A DNA stretch of 64,000 nt from Variovorax paradoxus (GTDB lineage: Bacteria; Pseudomonadota; Gammaproteobacteria; Burkholderiales; Burkholderiaceae_C), in the NCBI RefSeq assembly GCF_018614955.1, contig NZ_JAGGNV010000014.1, forward strand, positions 124,001 to 188,000, written 5' to 3'. The position numbers and the translations under genes were made by a program. The notes beneath the pieces were generated by a model. That model saw only the letters and a list, made by a program, of their open reading frames with translations, was not told the origin of the DNA and ran no database searches. Positions 37,022 through 46,742 of the stretch are shown piece after piece; the stretch's first letter is position 1; the number at the start of each line of letters is the position of its first letter.

Positions 37022-37858
37022 ATGCCTGTCATCGCAATGACCCAGGAGATGGGTTCCCTCGCCAAGGATGTGTCGCTGCGGCTCGCCGAGTCGCTCGGCC
37101 TGGCCGTCATGCGCCACGAGGCCATCGAGCGCGTGGCCGACCGCGCGCAGGTGTCCACCAGCCTGATCGGTCGCCTGCGCGACGGCAAGGCCGGGCTCGT
37201 GGAGCGCCTGACGACCGACAAGCGCAGCGTCGCCCTCTACACCGCGGAAGAACTGTTCGCGCTGGCCGACCGCGGCAACGTCGTGCTGCGCGGCTGGGGC
37301 GCCACCTGCCTGCTGCGTCCGGTGCCGCACGTGGTGTGCGTGCGCGTCACGCGTTCGTTCAAGAAGCGGGTCGAGTGGCTGATGGGCCACCTGGGCACCG
37401 ACGATGTCGAATTTGCGGAAGCCGAGCTGCGCCGCAGCGACCAGGCGCACGCGTCGCGCATGAACGACCAGTTCGGCGTCACCTGGGGCGACCCGGTGCT
37501 CTACGACCTGGTGCTCAACACCGATCGCTTGTCAGTCGAGAGCTGCGTGGAGCAGATCCGCCTGCTGGCGAGCCGCCCGGAGTTCGCCGAGACGCCCGAA
37601 TCGCGCACCATGCTCGCCAACATGGCGCTGGAAGCGCGCGTGCGGGCCGCGTTGAAGGAGCATGCGGCGACGCGCGACATCAACATCACCATCAACGCCA
37701 GGCAAGGTCAGGTCGCGCTGCGCGGGATCGTGCTCGACGCGGAAGAGCGAAGCCAGACCGAGGACGTTGCGGCGGCGGTGGCCGGCGTGCACAGCGTCGA
37801 CAACCAGCTGAGGCTGATGACCAGCTCGCGGCTGTTCGCCTCGTCCAAGCAGACCTAG
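37022..37858 (+). CDS. Cytidylate-kinase-like domain fused to a BON domain
   Basis: 278 aa. Residues about 1-190 match the cytidylate kinase-like family PF13189: an N-terminal MTQEMGSLAKDVSLRLAESLG where a P-loop-like GSGG-x-(E/D)I is usual, then HEAIERVADRA, FALADRGNVVLRGWGA and a VRVTRSFKKRVEWL lid-like basic stretch. The glycine-rich loop is degenerate (GSLAKDV, no Lys in the Walker position). Residues about 205-272 form a BON domain (DINITINARQGQVALRGIVLDAEE), normally found in envelope or osmotic-stress proteins. No signal peptide is present, so it is cytosolic. It is the last gene of the tct operon (16-nt gap). It shares the stop tetranucleotide CTAG with the convergent Crp/Fnr gene. 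The role is unknown; regulatory nucleotide sensing is a guess. Confidence 0.75.
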   Translation: MPVIAMTQEMGSLAKDVSLRLAESLGLAVMRHEAIERVADRAQVSTSLIGRLRDGKAGLVERLTTDKRSVALYTAEELFALADRGNVVLRGWGATCLLRPVPHVVCVRVTRSFKKRVEWLMGHLGTDDVEFAEAELRRSDQAHASRMNDQFGVTWGDPVLYDLVLNTDRLSVESCVEQIRLLASRPEFAETPESRTMLANMALEARVRAALKEHAATRDINITINARQGQVALRGIVLDAEERSQTEDVAAAVAGVHSVDNQLRLMTSSRLFASSKQT

Positions 37859-38463
37859 ATCTTTCCGCGCTTCTTCAGCCGGCTCAGGGTTTCCGCGGAG
37901 AGATTGAGATAGGAGGCCAGTTCCTTGCTCGGAATGCGATCCACCAGTTCCGGATGCTTGCGCATGAAGCGGTGCACGCGACCGGGTGCGTCCAGCAGGT
38001 GCAGCGTGATGGTGTGCGCCATGATCTCGCTCATCCCGCGCATGACGCTGAACTCGAACAGCTCCTTGCTTTCCGGATGGCGGTTCAGGAACGCGATCCA
38101 TTCCTTCAGCGGCAGGCTGGCCACGCGCGCCTTGGTCACGCACACGATGCCGTACGGCGTGGGCGTGCCGAGCCGCAGCGCGGCGTAGCTGGTCTCCATG
38201 TCGTTCTCGTCGGCGAAGCGCAGGATCATTTCCTTGCCCTCCGGGTTGCTCACCACCCGCTTGAGGATGCCGTCGAGGATGAAGTACTGCTCCATCTCGC
38301 GCACGCCCTGGTGCAGCAAAAAGTCGCCCTTGTGGCCGTCCACGACGGCGAGATGGGTTTCGAGCTCGGCGCGGTCGCTCTCGCTCAGGTCCTTGAGAAG
38401 GATGTTCTGCCGGAGCTGGGCGCGGATGATGTTTTTCTCCGGGTGGTTTTCCAACAACGTCAT
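37855..38463 (-). CDS. Crp/Fnr-family transcriptional regulator of the oxalate island
   Basis: 202 aa. The cyclic-nucleotide-binding-like beta barrel spans about 20-125 (GDFLLHQGVREMEQYFILDGILKRV) and is followed by the dimer helix. A short C-terminal HTH (about 172-202) ends IPSKELASYLNLSAETLSRLKKRGKI. The recognition helix keeps E-x2-S-R (ETLSR), the FNR residues that read TTGA half-sites. Only one cysteine is present (IVCV), so there is no FNR-type Fe-S cluster. The signal is unknown. It is divergent from oxc, and TTGAC-N4-GTCAA palindromes occur upstream of tctC, oxc and the MFS antiporter. I infer that it is their regulator. Confidence 0.88.
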   Translation of the reverse strand: MTLLENHPEKNIIRAQLRQNILLKDLSESDRAELETHLAVVDGHKGDFLLHQGVREMEQYFILDGILKRVVSNPEGKEMILRFADENDMETSYAALRLGTPTPYGIVCVTKARVASLPLKEWIAFLNRHPESKELFEFSVMRGMSEIMAHTITLHLLDAPGRVHRFMRKHPELVDRIPSKELASYLNLSAETLSRLKKRGKI

Positions 38464-38530
38464 GGTTCCCGTCTTGCTCGATTTCGCAACAACCGCCGGT
38501 TCGTCGGGGGAGCGCCCGTTTTCCGGAAAG

Positions 38531-38544
38531 TTGACCGAGGTCAA
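38531..38544 (+). promoter_or_regulatory. FNR-like palindrome between the Crp/Fnr gene and oxc (site 2 of 3)
   Basis: TTGACCGAGGTCAA, preceded by CCGGAAAG as at site 1 (CCGAAAAG). It is 73 nt before the oxc ATG. A CATAGT hexamer at 38569-38574 could serve as a -10 with the site near -41, the class II activator position. Confidence 0.7.
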
Positions 38545-38617
38545 CAGCTGAAAGCCTGGGCTCGAATCATAGTCGTGGCTCGGCCCCGGCCATTCACCAC
38601 AAAGCAGAAGGAGAGAC

Positions 38618-40405
38618 ATGTCTTCAGTTAGCACAGCCCAACAGGGAGCCACCACAGCCGACGACCTGGTCGCGCGTGCCCTCAAGAACATGACCGATGA
38701 CGCGCCGGCCCGCGAAACGACCGATGGCTTCCACCTGGTGATCGACGCGCTCAAGCTGAACGACATCGACACCATTTTCGGTCTGCCCGGCATCCCGATC
38801 ACCGACCTCACGCGCATGGCGCAGGCCGAAGGCATGCGCGTCATCTCGTTTCGCCACGAGCAGCACGCCGGCAACGCGGCCGCGGCCGCCGGCTTCCTGA
38901 CGCAGAAGCCCGGCATCTGCCTGACGGTGTCGGCGCCCGGCTTCCTCAACGGCCTGACCGCGCTGGCCAACGCCACCACCAACTGCTTCCCGATGATCCT
39001 GATCAGCGGCTCGAGCGAGCGCGAGATCGTCGATCTGCAGCAGGGCGATTACGAGGAGATGGACCAGCTCGCGATCGCCAAGCCGCTGTGCAAGGCGGCC
39101 TTCCGCGTGCTCCATGCCGAGGACATCGGCGTCGGCATCGCGCGGGCGATCCGCTCGGCCCTGTCGGGCCGCCCGGGCGGCGTGTATCTCGACCTGCCGG
39201 CCAAGCTGTTCGCGCAGACCATGGACGCGGCGGCCGGCAAAAGGTCGCTGATCAAGGTGGTCGACCCGGCGCCGCGCCAGATCCCGGCGCCCGACGCGGT
39301 GAAGCGCGCGCTCGACCTGCTCAAGAGCGCCAAGAAGCCGCTGATCCTGCTGGGCAAGGGCGCGGCCTATGCGCAGGCCGACGCCGACATTCGCGCGCTG
39401 ATCGAGAAGACCGGCATCCCCTATTTGCCGATGTCGATGGCCAAGGGCCTCCTGCCCGACACCCACGTGCAGTCGGCCGCGGCCGCGCGTTCGTATGTGC
39501 TGCAGGAAGCCGACGTCGTGATGCTGGTCGGCGCGCGCCTCAACTGGCTGCTGTCGCACGGCAAGGGCAAGACCTGGGCGCAGGAGAAGGGCGCCAAGCA
39601 GTTCATCCAGATCGACATCGCGCCGACCGAGATCGACAGCAACGTCGCGATCGCCGCGCCGGTGATCGGCGACATCGGCTCCTGCGTGGCGGCGCTCCTG
39701 GCCGGCGTCGACGGCAAGTGGGCCAAGCCGCCGGCCGACTGGACCGGCGCCATCGCCGAGCGCAAGGACAAGAACCTGTCGAAGATGGCCGCCACGCTGG
39801 CTGCCCGGCCCTCGCCGATGAACTTCCACAGCGCGCTCAGCGTGATCCGCGACCAGGTGAAGGCGCGGCCCGATGCGATCGTCGTCAACGAAGGCGCCAA
39901 CACGCTCGATTTCGCGCGCAGCATCGTCGACATGTACGAGCCGCGCAAGCGCCTCGACGTGGGTACCTGGGGAATCATGGGCATCGGCATGGGCTTCGCC
40001 GTCGCTGCGGCCGTGGTCACCGGCAAGCCGGTGATCGCCATCGAGGGCGACAGCGCCTTCGGCTTCAGCGGCATGGAAGTCGAAACCATCTGCCGCTACA
40101 ACCTCCCCATCTGCATCGTCGTCTTCAACAACAACGGCGTCTACCGCGGCACCGACGTGAACCCGAGCGGCACGCCCGACGTGGCGCCGACCGTGTTCGT
40201 CAAGAACGCGCGCTACGACAAGCTGATCGAGGCCTTCGGCGGCGTCGGCGTCAACGCCACCACCGCGGACGAGCTGGAGAAGGCCCTGGCCGAGGCCGTC
40301 GCCTCCGGCCGGCCGACCCTGATCAACGCCGTGATCGACGAGACCGCCGGCACGGAAAGCGGCCGCATCACCAGTCTGAACCCGGCAACGGCGAAGAAGA
40401 AGTAA
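38618..40405 (+). CDS. oxc: Oxalyl-CoA decarboxylase
   Basis: 595 aa. It is a ThDP enzyme converting oxalyl-CoA to formyl-CoA and CO2 in the cytoplasm. The N-terminal Pyr domain has [16 protein letters not shown] and the catalytic Glu in [15 protein letters not shown]. The ThDP/Mg motif starts [21 protein letters not shown] at residues 477-497 and ends with the asparagines of [11 protein letters not shown]. The [14 protein letters not shown] block is typical of Oxc. Length fits (Oxalobacter Oxc is 568); the extra residues are an N-terminal extension. It has a GGAGAG ribosome site and heads an operon with two frc genes. Confidence 0.96.
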   Translation: MSSVSTAQQGATTADDLVARALKNMTDDAPARETTDGFHLVIDALKLNDIDTIFGLPGIPITDLTRMAQAEGMRVISFRHEQHAGNAAAAAGFLTQKPGICLTVSAPGFLNGLTALANATTNCFPMILISGSSEREIVDLQQGDYEEMDQLAIAKPLCKAAFRVLHAEDIGVGIARAIRSALSGRPGGVYLDLPAKLFAQTMDAAAGKRSLIKVVDPAPRQIPAPDAVKRALDLLKSAKKPLILLGKGAAYAQADADIRALIEKTGIPYLPMSMAKGLLPDTHVQSAAAARSYVLQEADVVMLVGARLNWLLSHGKGKTWAQEKGAKQFIQIDIAPTEIDSNVAIAAPVIGDIGSCVAALLAGVDGKWAKPPADWTGAIAERKDKNLSKMAATLAARPSPMNFHSALSVIRDQVKARPDAIVVNEGANTLDFARSIVDMYEPRKRLDVGTWGIMGIGMGFAVAAAVVTGKPVIAIEGDSAFGFSGMEVETICRYNLPICIVVFNNNGVYRGTDVNPSGTPDVAPTVFVKNARYDKLIEAFGGVGVNATTADELEKALAEAVASGRPTLINAVIDETAGTESGRITSLNPATAKKK

Positions 40406-40430
40406 TCCCAGGCAATACAGGAGATATCCC

Positions 40431-41693
40431 ATGAGCAGCAGCAACAAACCACTCAACGGCATCAAGATCATCGACTTCACCCATGTCCAGGCCGGTCCCG
40501 CCTGCACCCAGATGCTGGCCTGGTTCGGCGCCGACGTCATCAAGGTCGAGCGTCCGGGCTCCGGCGACGTCACGCGCACGCAGCTGCGCGACATCCCCGA
40601 CGTCGACGCGCTCTACTTCACCATGCTCAACAGCAACAAGCGCTCGCTGACGCTGGACACCAAGCAGCCCGAGGGCAAGGTGGTGCTGGAGAAGCTGATC
40701 CGCGAATCCGACGTGCTGGTCGAGAACTTCGGCCCCGGCGCGCTCGACCGCATGGGCTTCACCTGGGAGCGCATCCAGGAGCTGAACCCCAAGATGATCG
40801 TCGCCTCGGTCAAGGGCTTCAGCGACGGCCACCACTACGACGACCTCAAGGTCTACGAGAACGTCGCGCAGTGCGCCGGCGGCGCCGCCTCGACCACCGG
40901 CTTCTGGGACGGCCCGCCGACCGTGAGCGCTGCCGCCCTGGGCGACAGCAACACCGGCATGCATCTCGCGATCGGCATCCTGACCGCCATCATCGGCCGC
41001 CAGCAGACCGGCAAGGGCCAGCGGGTCGCCTGCGCGATGCAGGACGCGGTGCTCAACCTCTGCCGCGTGAAGATGCGCGACCAGTTGCGCCTGGACAAGC
41101 TCGGCTACCTGGAAGAGTACCCGCAGTACCCGCACGGCACCTTCAGCGACGTCGTGCCGCGCGGCGGCAATGCCGGCGGCGGCGGCCAGCCGGGCTGGGT
41201 GCTCAAGTGCAAGGGCTGGGAAACCGACCCCAACGCCTACATCTACTTCACGGTGCAGGGCCACGCCTGGGCCCCGATCTGCGACGCCATCGGCAAGCCC
41301 GAATGGAAGACCGACCCCGACTACACGACGGCCAAGGCGCGCCAGCCGCACATCACCGCGATCTTCGCGACCATCGAGGACTGGCTGGCCGACAAGACCA
41401 AGTTCGAGGCGGTCGACATCCTGCGCAAGTTCGACATTCCCTGCTCGCCGGTGCTGACGATGAAGGAACTGCTGCACGACGAATCGCTGCGCAAGAGCGG
41501 CTCGATCGTCGAGGTGAAGGGCCACAAGGAGCGCGGCAACTACTTCACCGTCGGCAGCCCGATCAAGTTCTCCGACCTGAAGCCCGAGATCACGCCGTCG
41601 CCCCTCCTGGGCGAGCACACCGACGATGTGCTGGCCGAGCTCGGTTACAGCAAGGAGGAGATCACCAATCTGCGCGAAGCCAAAGCGGTCTGA
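40431..41693 (+). CDS. frc: Formyl-CoA:oxalate CoA-transferase, copy 1
   Basis: 420 aa, class III (CaiB/BaiF) CoA-transferase. It moves CoA from formyl-CoA to oxalate, giving oxalyl-CoA for Oxc. The N-terminus [21 protein letters not shown] and [13 protein letters not shown] are family boxes. Catalytic Asp172 lies in [13 protein letters not shown], equivalent to Asp169 of the Oxalobacter enzyme. [13 protein letters not shown] glycine loop near 244-255 corresponds to the flexible loop that gates the active site. AGGAGAT precedes the ATG; it is 25 nt after oxc. Confidence 0.95.
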   Translation: MSSSNKPLNGIKIIDFTHVQAGPACTQMLAWFGADVIKVERPGSGDVTRTQLRDIPDVDALYFTMLNSNKRSLTLDTKQPEGKVVLEKLIRESDVLVENFGPGALDRMGFTWERIQELNPKMIVASVKGFSDGHHYDDLKVYENVAQCAGGAASTTGFWDGPPTVSAAALGDSNTGMHLAIGILTAIIGRQQTGKGQRVACAMQDAVLNLCRVKMRDQLRLDKLGYLEEYPQYPHGTFSDVVPRGGNAGGGGQPGWVLKCKGWETDPNAYIYFTVQGHAWAPICDAIGKPEWKTDPDYTTAKARQPHITAIFATIEDWLADKTKFEAVDILRKFDIPCSPVLTMKELLHDESLRKSGSIVEVKGHKERGNYFTVGSPIKFSDLKPEITPSPLLGEHTDDVLAELGYSKEEITNLREAKAV

Positions 41694-41716
41694 GACCGGA
41701 AAGAGGGAGCGGCGCC

Positions 41717-42154
41717 TTGCAATCGAATGTGGATTTGAAACAGCTCGTCGCCGGCGCCGGCGACGCGATCATGGTCGCGGATGCGCAAGGGGCGATCACG
41801 CTCTGGAACCAGGCTGCCGAGCGCATCTTCGGCTACACCGAAGCCGAGGCGCTGGGCAAGTCGCTCGATCTGATCATCCCGGAACGCCAGCGCGGCCGGC
41901 ACTGGGACGGCTATCAGAAGACCATGGACACGGGCATCACCAAGTACGGCGCCGACCTGCTGCGCGTGCCCGCCCTGCACAAGGATGGGCACACGCTGTC
42001 GATCGCCTTCACGGTATCGATGCTGTTCTCCGAAGATCGAAAGGTCACGGGCATCGTCGCCATCGTGCGCGACGAGACCGCCCGCTTCGCCGAGGAGCGC
42101 AAACTGCGCGCTCGTCTGGTAGAAGTCGAGGCCAGATCCAAGGAGACACAATGA
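41717..42154 (+). CDS. Stand-alone PAS-domain protein
   Basis: 145 aa from a TTG with GAGGGAG 8 nt upstream (a GTG at 41729 is an alternative). Nearly the whole protein is one PAS domain: [45 protein letters not shown], then the core-closing [21 protein letters not shown], ending in a short coiled helix ([16 protein letters not shown]). There is no output domain, His or heme-specific motif. It lies between the two frc genes and overlaps frc copy 2 as ATGA, so it is part of the oxalate operon. I infer a sensory or protein-interaction role, possibly feeding the Crp/Fnr regulator or a kinase elsewhere. Confidence 0.85.
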   Translation: MQSNVDLKQLVAGAGDAIMVADAQGAITLWNQAAERIFGYTEAEALGKSLDLIIPERQRGRHWDGYQKTMDTGITKYGADLLRVPALHKDGHTLSIAFTVSMLFSEDRKVTGIVAIVRDETARFAEERKLRARLVEVEARSKETQ

Positions 42155-43398
42155 GCAAGGCACTCGAGGGCGTTCGGATTCTCGATTTCACCCATGTGCA
42201 GTCGGGCCCCACCTGCACCCAGCTGCTGGCCTGGTTCGGCGCCGACGTGATCAAGGTCGAGCGCGCCGGCGAAGGCGACGCGACGCGCGGCCAGCTGCGC
42301 GACATTCCCGGTGTGGACAGCCTCTATTTCACGATGCTGAACCACAACAAGCGCTCGATCACGCTGGACACCAAGAAGCCGAAGGGCAAGCAGGTGCTGG
42401 ACACGCTGATCAAGACCTGCGACGTGCTGGTCGAGAACTTCGCGCCCGGCGCGCTGGACCGCATGGGCATCACCTGGAGCCACATCCAGGACTTGAACCC
42501 GCGCATGATCGTGGCCTCGGTCAAGGGCTTCGGCCCCGGCAAGTACGAGCACTGCAAGGTCTACGAGAACGTTGCGCAGTGCGCCGGCGGCGCTGCGTCG
42601 ACCACCGGCTTCGAGGACGGCCCGCCCGTCGTCACCGGCGCGCAGATCGGCGACAGCGGGACCGGCCTGCACCTGGCGCTCGGCATCGTCGCCGCGCTCT
42701 ACCAGCGCAACAGCACCGGGCGCGGGCAGCAGGTGCTGGCGCCGATGCAGGACGCGGTGCTCAACCTGTGCCGCGTGAAGATGCGCGACCAGCAGCGGCT
42801 GGAGCGCACCGGCACCATGCACGAGTACCCGCAGTACCCCGACGGCAAGTTCGGCGACGCGGTGCCGCGCGCCGGCAACGCCTCCGGCGGCGGCCAGCCG
42901 GGCTCGATCCTGCGCTGCAAGGGCTGGGAGACCGACCCGAATGCGTACATCTACTTCATCACGCAGGGCGCAGTCTGGCCGGCGGTGTGCAAGGTCATCG
43001 GGGAAGAGGGCTGGATCGACGACGAGGCCTATGCCACGCCGGCCGCGCGCCTCCTGCACCTGAAGCCGATCTTCGCGCGCATCGAGAAGTGGACCATGAC
43101 CAAGGACAAGTTCGAGGCCATGGAGATCCTCAACAAGTACGACATTCCCTGCGGGCCGATCCTGTCGATGAAGGAGATCGCCGCGGACGAATCGCTGCGC
43201 GAGACCGGCACCATCGTCGAGGTCGATCACCCGACGCGGGGCAAGTACCTGACGGTCGGCAACCCCATCAAGATGTCCGACAGCCCGACCGAGGTGACGC
43301 GTTCGCCGCTGCTCGGCGAACACACCGAGGAAGTGCTGCGCCAGCTCGGCTACAGCGCGGACGACGTGGCGATGCTGCGCGAAGAACGGGTGATCTGA
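42151..43398 (+). CDS. frc: Formyl-CoA:oxalate CoA-transferase, copy 2
   Basis: 415 aa, a close paralogue of copy 1, with many identical stretches including [16 protein letters not shown] and RVKMRDQ. Catalytic Asp168 is in [13 protein letters not shown] and the glycine loop reads [12 protein letters not shown]. It differs mainly in the C-terminal third. Two Frc paralogues in one operon suggest different CoA donors (formyl-CoA versus succinyl-CoA or acetyl-CoA, as for YfdW and YfdE). The ATG overlaps the PAS stop by 4 nt. Confidence 0.94.
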   Translation: MSKALEGVRILDFTHVQSGPTCTQLLAWFGADVIKVERAGEGDATRGQLRDIPGVDSLYFTMLNHNKRSITLDTKKPKGKQVLDTLIKTCDVLVENFAPGALDRMGITWSHIQDLNPRMIVASVKGFGPGKYEHCKVYENVAQCAGGAASTTGFEDGPPVVTGAQIGDSGTGLHLALGIVAALYQRNSTGRGQQVLAPMQDAVLNLCRVKMRDQQRLERTGTMHEYPQYPDGKFGDAVPRAGNASGGGQPGSILRCKGWETDPNAYIYFITQGAVWPAVCKVIGEEGWIDDEAYATPAARLLHLKPIFARIEKWTMTKDKFEAMEILNKYDIPCGPILSMKEIAADESLRETGTIVEVDHPTRGKYLTVGNPIKMSDSPTEVTRSPLLGEHTEEVLRQLGYSADDVAMLREERVI

Positions 43399-43510
43399 GC
43401 GGGGCGCGGACGAGGGCGAGCACGGATTCAGGCGCCCTCGATCCATAACTCATAGCGAATGCATTCAATAAAATACTTTCACTATTAATTATCGATCAGC
43501 CATCCTACAT

Positions 43511-43557
43511 TTTGAATATGCCGAGCGAAATCCAATTCACCCGCTGCGGCATTCAAA
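43511..43557 (+). promoter_or_regulatory. AT-rich leader with an inverted repeat before the 108-aa gene
   Basis: TTTGAATATGCCG (43511-43523) can pair with CGGCATTCAAA (43547-43557) with a 2-nt bulge and a 23-nt loop. It ends 5 nt before the GGAG ribosome site of the next gene. The 174-nt gap 43399-43572 is unusually AT-rich, contains the perfect palindrome GAATGCATTC, and separates the oxc-frc operon from the next one. Confidence 0.45.
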
Positions 43558-43572
43558 TTCATGGAGAAGCTC

Positions 43573-43899
43573 ATGGTCAATGATTTGCCAATTCAATACT
43601 GGAACGACGAGGTCGAGCGCAATGCGTACAACGCAGCGTTCTACGAATTGGGTTTCCGGTGGTATTGGGACAGCCCTACCTATTATGAATTGCTGACCAG
43701 GATTCCGGATGCCGCCGACCGGATCTGCCATTACCTGAAGACCCGCCAGCCCCATTTGCTGCGCGCGTACGACGCGAAATTCCTGGTCGAAGTCATCCAG
43801 CAGAAGCAGGCCGAGCACCGCAAGCGCGGTCCCGCGCCGGGCGCCGCTTCGGGGCATTTCGATTGGGCGACCGTGGCTGGTGCCGAACTCGGCGCGTAA
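43573..43899 (+). CDS. 108-aa orphan protein of the oxalate island
   Basis: 108 aa from ATG 43573, chosen because GGAG lies 6 nt upstream; the ATG at 43561 has no ribosome site. I do not recognise the family. It is soluble, with no signal or TM. An aromatic-rich N-terminal half (DLPIQYWNDEVERNAYNAAFYELGFRWYWDSPTYYELL) is followed by basic helices (HLLRAYDAKFLVEVIQQKQAEHRKRG) and a flexible tail. It is followed 16 nt later by the SucC-like gene and appears to head that operon. Its upstream DNA is AT-rich with a stem-loop. A role in oxalate metabolism is inferred from position only. Confidence 0.7.
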   Translation: MVNDLPIQYWNDEVERNAYNAAFYELGFRWYWDSPTYYELLTRIPDAADRICHYLKTRQPHLLRAYDAKFLVEVIQQKQAEHRKRGPAPGAASGHFDWATVAGAELGA

Positions 43900-43915
43900 T
43901 TTCGTCTGCTTCCCC

Positions 43916-45013
43916 ATGAACATCCACGAATACCAGGGCAAGGACGTATTGCGCCGTTATGGCGTGGCGTCGCCGCGCGGATTTCTCTGCCATTCGCCGC
44001 AGGAGGCGGAGGAGGCCGCGCTGCGCCTGGGCGGCAGGACATGGATGGTCAAGGCGCAGGTCCACGCCGCGCGGCGTGGCAACGGCGACGGCGTGAGGCA
44101 GGCGTGGACCGTTCCCGAGGTCCGCAAGCACGCCGGCGCGCTGCTGGACGGCCTCGGCGTGCGGCGGCTGCTGGTCGAGGAGCGCACCGAGATCCGGCAG
44201 GCCTTCTCCATCCACATGGCGGTAGACCGTGACACGCAGCGGGTCGTCCTGGTGGCCTCGGACGAAGGCGGCGGCGCCCACACGGTGTCCGTCGACCCGG
44301 TCGCCGGCCTGACGGCAAGCCAGGCGGACGGTATCGCACGCCGCATCGGCATTCCTGGCAAGTCGATCCCGCAGGCGCGCACGCTGATGCAGAACCTGTA
44401 CCGCGCCTTCGACGAATGCGACGCGTCGCGCGCAGAGATCGACCCGATGGTGCTGACCGGCGACGGCCGCGTGATCGCGCTCGATGCCAGGTTCGGCTTC
44501 GATCCGAATGCGCTCTACCGCCAGCCCGAGATCGCCGCGCTGCGCGACCTCGAGGAGGAGGACGCGGTCGAGATCGAGGCTTCGAAGCTCGGCCTCTGCT
44601 ACGTCACGCTCGGCGGCGACATCGGCACTCTGGTGAACGGCGCCGGCCTCGCGATGGCGACAATGGACGCGATCCGGCTCTACGGCGGATCGCCTGCCAA
44701 CTTCCTCGACGTGGGCGGCGGCGCGACGGCCGAACGGGTGACCGAGGCCTTCAAGCTGATGCTGCGCAACCCGAAGCTGCGCGCCATCCTCGTCAACGTC
44801 TTCGGCGGCATCATGCGGTGCGACCTGGTTGCGCAGAGCGTGGTCGATGCCGCGCGCGAGCTCGACCTGCGCGTGCCGCTGGTGGTGCGCATGAAGGGGC
44901 GCAACGAGGCGCTCGGCAGAAGCATCCTCGCCGCATCGGGCTTGGCCGTCATCGGCGCGGACGACATGGCGGACGCGGCCGCGAAGGCCGTCGCCGCCGC
45001 ACGGGGGCACTGA
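43916..45013 (+). CDS. Divergent SucC-like (ADP/GDP-forming) CoA ligase beta subunit
   Basis: 365 aa, about 20 shorter than typical SucC. ATP-grasp N-terminus MNIHEYQGKDVLRRYGV and the C-terminal blocks GTLVNGAGLAMATMDAI, GGSPANFLDVGGGAT and ILVNVFGGIMRCD are well conserved. The nucleotide-binding loop departs from the family: VKAQVHAARRGNGDGVR replaces VK-x-QVHAGGRGK-x-GGVK, losing the double Gly and the Lys. The C-terminal CoA-ligase part is intact. With the SucD-like partner 1 nt downstream it should make an acyl-CoA from a carboxylate and NTP. In this context the acid is plausibly oxalate, formate or succinate (a CoA donor for Frc). The substrate is not shown by sequence. Confidence 0.85.
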   Translation: MNIHEYQGKDVLRRYGVASPRGFLCHSPQEAEEAALRLGGRTWMVKAQVHAARRGNGDGVRQAWTVPEVRKHAGALLDGLGVRRLLVEERTEIRQAFSIHMAVDRDTQRVVLVASDEGGGAHTVSVDPVAGLTASQADGIARRIGIPGKSIPQARTLMQNLYRAFDECDASRAEIDPMVLTGDGRVIALDARFGFDPNALYRQPEIAALRDLEEEDAVEIEASKLGLCYVTLGGDIGTLVNGAGLAMATMDAIRLYGGSPANFLDVGGGATAERVTEAFKLMLRNPKLRAILVNVFGGIMRCDLVAQSVVDAARELDLRVPLVVRMKGRNEALGRSILAASGLAVIGADDMADAAAKAVAAARGH

Positions 45014-45014
45014 G

Positions 45015-45914
45015 ATGTCGATCCTCGTCAACAAGCACACGCGCGTGATCACGCAGGGCATCACCGGCAGGGCCGGCCGCATCCACACCGCGGCGTGCCG
45101 CGCCTACGGCAACGGCCGCCACTGCTTCGTCGCCGGCGTGAACCCGAACAAGGCCGGCGCGTCCGTCGACGGCATCCCGGTCTTCGCCACGGTGAGGGAA
45201 GCCAGGGCCGAGACCGGCGCGACCGTCTCCGTGATCTACGTGCCCCCGGCCTCCGCGGCCGCCGCCATCGACGAGGCGGTCGATGCCGGGCTCGAGCTGG
45301 TCATCTGCATCACCGAAGGCATCCCGGTGCGCGACATGATCCGCACGCGCCGCCGCATGGAGGGCAGGGGGACGGTGCTGCTCGGCCCCAACTGTCCCGG
45401 CCTCATCACGCCCGAGGAGATCAAGATCGGCATCATGCCGGGCGACATCCACCAGCGCGGCCGCATCGGCGTGGTCTCGCGCTCCGGCGCGCTGGGCTAC
45501 GAGGCCGTGAACCAGCTTCATCAATTCGGCATCGGCCAGTCGACGGTGGTCGGCATCGGCGGCGATCCGATCGGCGGGCTGCGCTACCTCGACGTGCTTC
45601 GGATGTTCAACGACGACCCGCTCACCGACGCCGTCATCATGGTCGGCGAGATCGGCGGCGATGCCGAAGAGACCTGCGCGCGCTGGATCAAGGAGCACAT
45701 GCGCAAGCCCGTGGTCGGCTTCATCGCCGGCGCCACCGCGCCGCCTGACCGGCGCATGGGCCACGCGGGCGCCATCGTTTCCGACGGCCAGGGCACGGCG
45801 GAGGAAAAGCTGGCCGTGATGCAGGCGTGCGGCATTCACGTCACGCGCAACCCGGCCGAGATGGGAAAGCTGCTGGCCTCCCTGGTCGCCCCAGACTACC
45901 TCCCCTTCGACTGA
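45015..45914 (+). CDS. SucD-like CoA ligase alpha subunit
   Basis: 299 aa; E. coli SucD is 289. The Rossmann CoA-binding motif is [19 protein letters not shown], with [11 protein letters not shown] following. [22 protein letters not shown] and [15 protein letters not shown] are conserved. The phospho-histidine is His250 in RMGHAGAI, so the catalytic relay is complete. It pairs with the divergent SucC-like subunit (1-nt gap, near-overlap). Compared with housekeeping SucD the N-terminal motif is altered (ITGRAGRIH for FTGxxGTFH), consistent with a specialised acyl-CoA synthetase such as the malyl-CoA synthetase (MtkAB) group. Confidence 0.88.
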   Translation: MSILVNKHTRVITQGITGRAGRIHTAACRAYGNGRHCFVAGVNPNKAGASVDGIPVFATVREARAETGATVSVIYVPPASAAAAIDEAVDAGLELVICITEGIPVRDMIRTRRRMEGRGTVLLGPNCPGLITPEEIKIGIMPGDIHQRGRIGVVSRSGALGYEAVNQLHQFGIGQSTVVGIGGDPIGGLRYLDVLRMFNDDPLTDAVIMVGEIGGDAEETCARWIKEHMRKPVVGFIAGATAPPDRRMGHAGAIVSDGQGTAEEKLAVMQACGIHVTRNPAEMGKLLASLVAPDYLPFD

Positions 45915-45938
45915 ACTCCCTACCAAGAGACACGCGGC

Positions 45939-46712
<774 letters not shown>

Positions 46713-46742
46713 CAAAGAGATTCAACACTTCAAGGGATCGAC

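Noticed and set aside
38618-40405. Acetolactate synthase as an alternative for the ThDP enzyme
   Set aside because: The [21 protein letters not shown] block and the two adjacent Frc genes are specific to oxalyl-CoA decarboxylase.
43561-43572. Upstream ATG for the 108-aa orphan
   Set aside because: No ribosome site precedes it. The GGAG that serves the ATG at 43573 lies inside this stretch.
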